Assembly (NCBI GenBank): GCA_965229645.1
Contig: OZ245893.1
Coordinates: 1,178,001-1,242,000, forward strand
Direction of reading: 5' to 3'
DNA: 64,000 nt
Source: CAXQZM01 sp965229645
GTDB lineage: Bacteria; Pseudomonadota; Alphaproteobacteria; UBA7985
Shown piece after piece: positions 63,181-64,000 of this stretch. The notes beneath the pieces were generated by a model. The model saw nothing but the letters and a program-made list of their open reading frames with translations, did no database searches and was not told where the DNA came from. Both the position numbers and the translations under genes were made by a program. Numbering within the stretch: the stretch's first letter is position 1; every line of letters begins with the position of its first letter.

Positions 63181-64000
63181 TCAGCATGAACGATAGGTAA
63201 GACATCGAAATCCTACTTTATTGTCAGAGTGTTGCAAGCTCTTGCGAAGTCGGTTTATGAAATTTCGGCATGCCTCCTCAGTCCAAAAACCTGAGATAGG
63301 CAAAGTGCCTTTGATATTTTCAAGCATCGCGTGGTCAATCGCTGAGATGACTCCAATCAAAAACTGCCCTTCTACATCATAGACTTGTAGGGGTTTGCCC
63401 TCATGGGTTCCCAAAAGCTGTGGAGCCTTGGCGTCTAATTCATGAACAGCTATTCCCATACCTAGCCAACGTTGGTTCCCTTGGCAAATGGGACTTTGAG
63501 ACAAAGCGAAGAAAAATCCAGCTTGGTGGCTTGACGCGACTTGCGCTACCTCCAACCATAGCTGCTGTCCAAATGAATAAGAAGGCAGGTCCTCCGCAAT
63601 GGTGAGGAGCGCTTCGCCTCTAGGTCTTTGCTGGCCCATCATGTATAACTTTTCGGCATCAATTAAGCGAAGAACTGGTCCTGAACTCGAGATTAATAAT
63701 TGCGCAACACTGAATGCCGATAGGTCATCTGGCCAAGGTAGCATCTGCGCCAATCCCTCTTGGATCAGCAAACTGGGATTAGCCGTGACTATTTTACTAG
63801 CTTCGAATTTACTACCCCACTCTGCGCCAAATAACTCACTAAATGCCAAGTGGATCCACTCTGCTTCTCTTGGAGAAAAACTAGCCTTTCCTCGGCAGAG
63901 ATTTGCCAAACGCGTGTCACCGTAGTTTCGCGTATCAGCAGGATTTCGGTCGTTAACGGTTGAACGATTGTTGATCGTCGGTGCATCCGAGTAAATGATG
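63181..64000 (-). CDS. Unknown protein, partial (runs off right edge)
   Basis: The frame is open from the stop near 63181 to the window end, giving at least 272 residues; the start lies outside. The apparent TTG start at 63909 is only internal. Residues visible include CRGKASFSPREAEWIHLAFSEL, a helical block (QQLWLEVAQVASS) and a C-terminal AIDHAMLENIKGTLP. No family recognised. It lies beside the HNH gene but on the opposite strand. Confidence 0.6.
   Translation of the reverse strand, partial: IIYSDAPTINNRSTVNDRNPADTRNYGDTRLANLCRGKASFSPREAEWIHLAFSELFGAEWGSKFEASKIVTANPSLLIQEGLAQMLPWPDDLSAFSVAQLLISSSGPVLRLIDAEKLYMMGQQRPRGEALLTIAEDLPSYSFGQQLWLEVAQVASSHQAGFFFALSQSPICQGNQRWLGMGIAVHELDAKAPQLLGTHEGKPLQVYDVEGQFLIGVISAIDHAMLENIKGTLPISGFWTEEACRNFINRLRKSLQHSDNKVGFRCLTYRSC

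Noticed and set aside
32580..64000. Right attachment site within the window
   Set aside because: I looked for a second copy of the tRNA 3' end (GTTCGAATCTCATCACCCGC) and did not find one; the island probably extends past the edge.

Overview
The window looks like a high-GC alphaproteobacterial chromosome with a large integrated mobile island on its right half. The lineage call rests on gene content: an aapJQMP-type amino-acid ABC transporter, a pmbA/waaA/lpxK cluster, rpsB-tsf with a long acidic S2 tail, and alphaproteobacterial-style MnmA, IclR and SpoU proteins. No 16S rRNA is present, so genus is not assigned.

Chromosomal part (1-32.65 kb). On the minus strand run a GH42 beta-galactosidase, PmbA/TldE, a single-ORF fusion of Kdo transferase (WaaA) with lipid A 4'-kinase (LpxK), and, 10 bp further on, a STAND-type P-loop NTPase with C-terminal ankyrin repeats that leaves the window at its left edge. 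Next comes an accessory stretch (8-12 kb): an IS66 remnant, a complete IS3-family element with 3-bp target duplication, and a 0.55-kb segment present twice, each copy with an orphan Phd-type antitoxin gene (one frameshifted). After this come the aap transporter operon with unusually large permeases, a BCCT carrier, small membrane and DUF2147 proteins, two tandem DUF1330 genes, a leucine-dehydrogenase-like enzyme, tsf and rpsB, mnmA, an IclR regulator, a FAD-linked 2-hydroxyacid oxidase, pterin-4a-carbinolamine dehydratase, an MFS carrier, a SPOUT methyltransferase and tRNA-Gly(GCC). Two families of small structured repeats are scattered between these genes.

Island (32.65 kb to the right edge). 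tRNA-Gly is followed by a tyrosine integrase, the usual left end of an element integrated into a tRNA gene; no right end is seen. The island carries a second, catalytic-domain-only tyrosine recombinase, a large serine recombinase, a mobilisation cassette (MobC-like protein, MOBP-type relaxase, VirD4/TraG coupling protein) without its own type IV secretion genes, a TOPRIM primase-like protein, DUF3768 and other small island proteins, one intact and one broken ParE-type toxin-antitoxin pair, and an IS256 remnant. This fits an integrative mobilizable element.

The island also holds three candidate defence or conflict modules: (i) an AT-rich operon at 42.3-45.5 kb with a P-loop ATPase interrupted by an in-frame TGA, an FRG-domain protein and a small unknown protein; (ii) a coupled gene pair at 51.1-52.4 kb encoding a ThsB-like TIR protein and a four-helix SLATT/DUF4231-like membrane protein; (iii) a TerY-P-type triad at 59.1-62.6 kb (vWA protein, PP2C phosphatase, kinase-zinc ribbon-FHA protein). 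A leader of about 210 nt with strong hairpins occurs upstream of two minus-strand island genes. All functional assignments come from reading motifs in the sequence; no database search was run.
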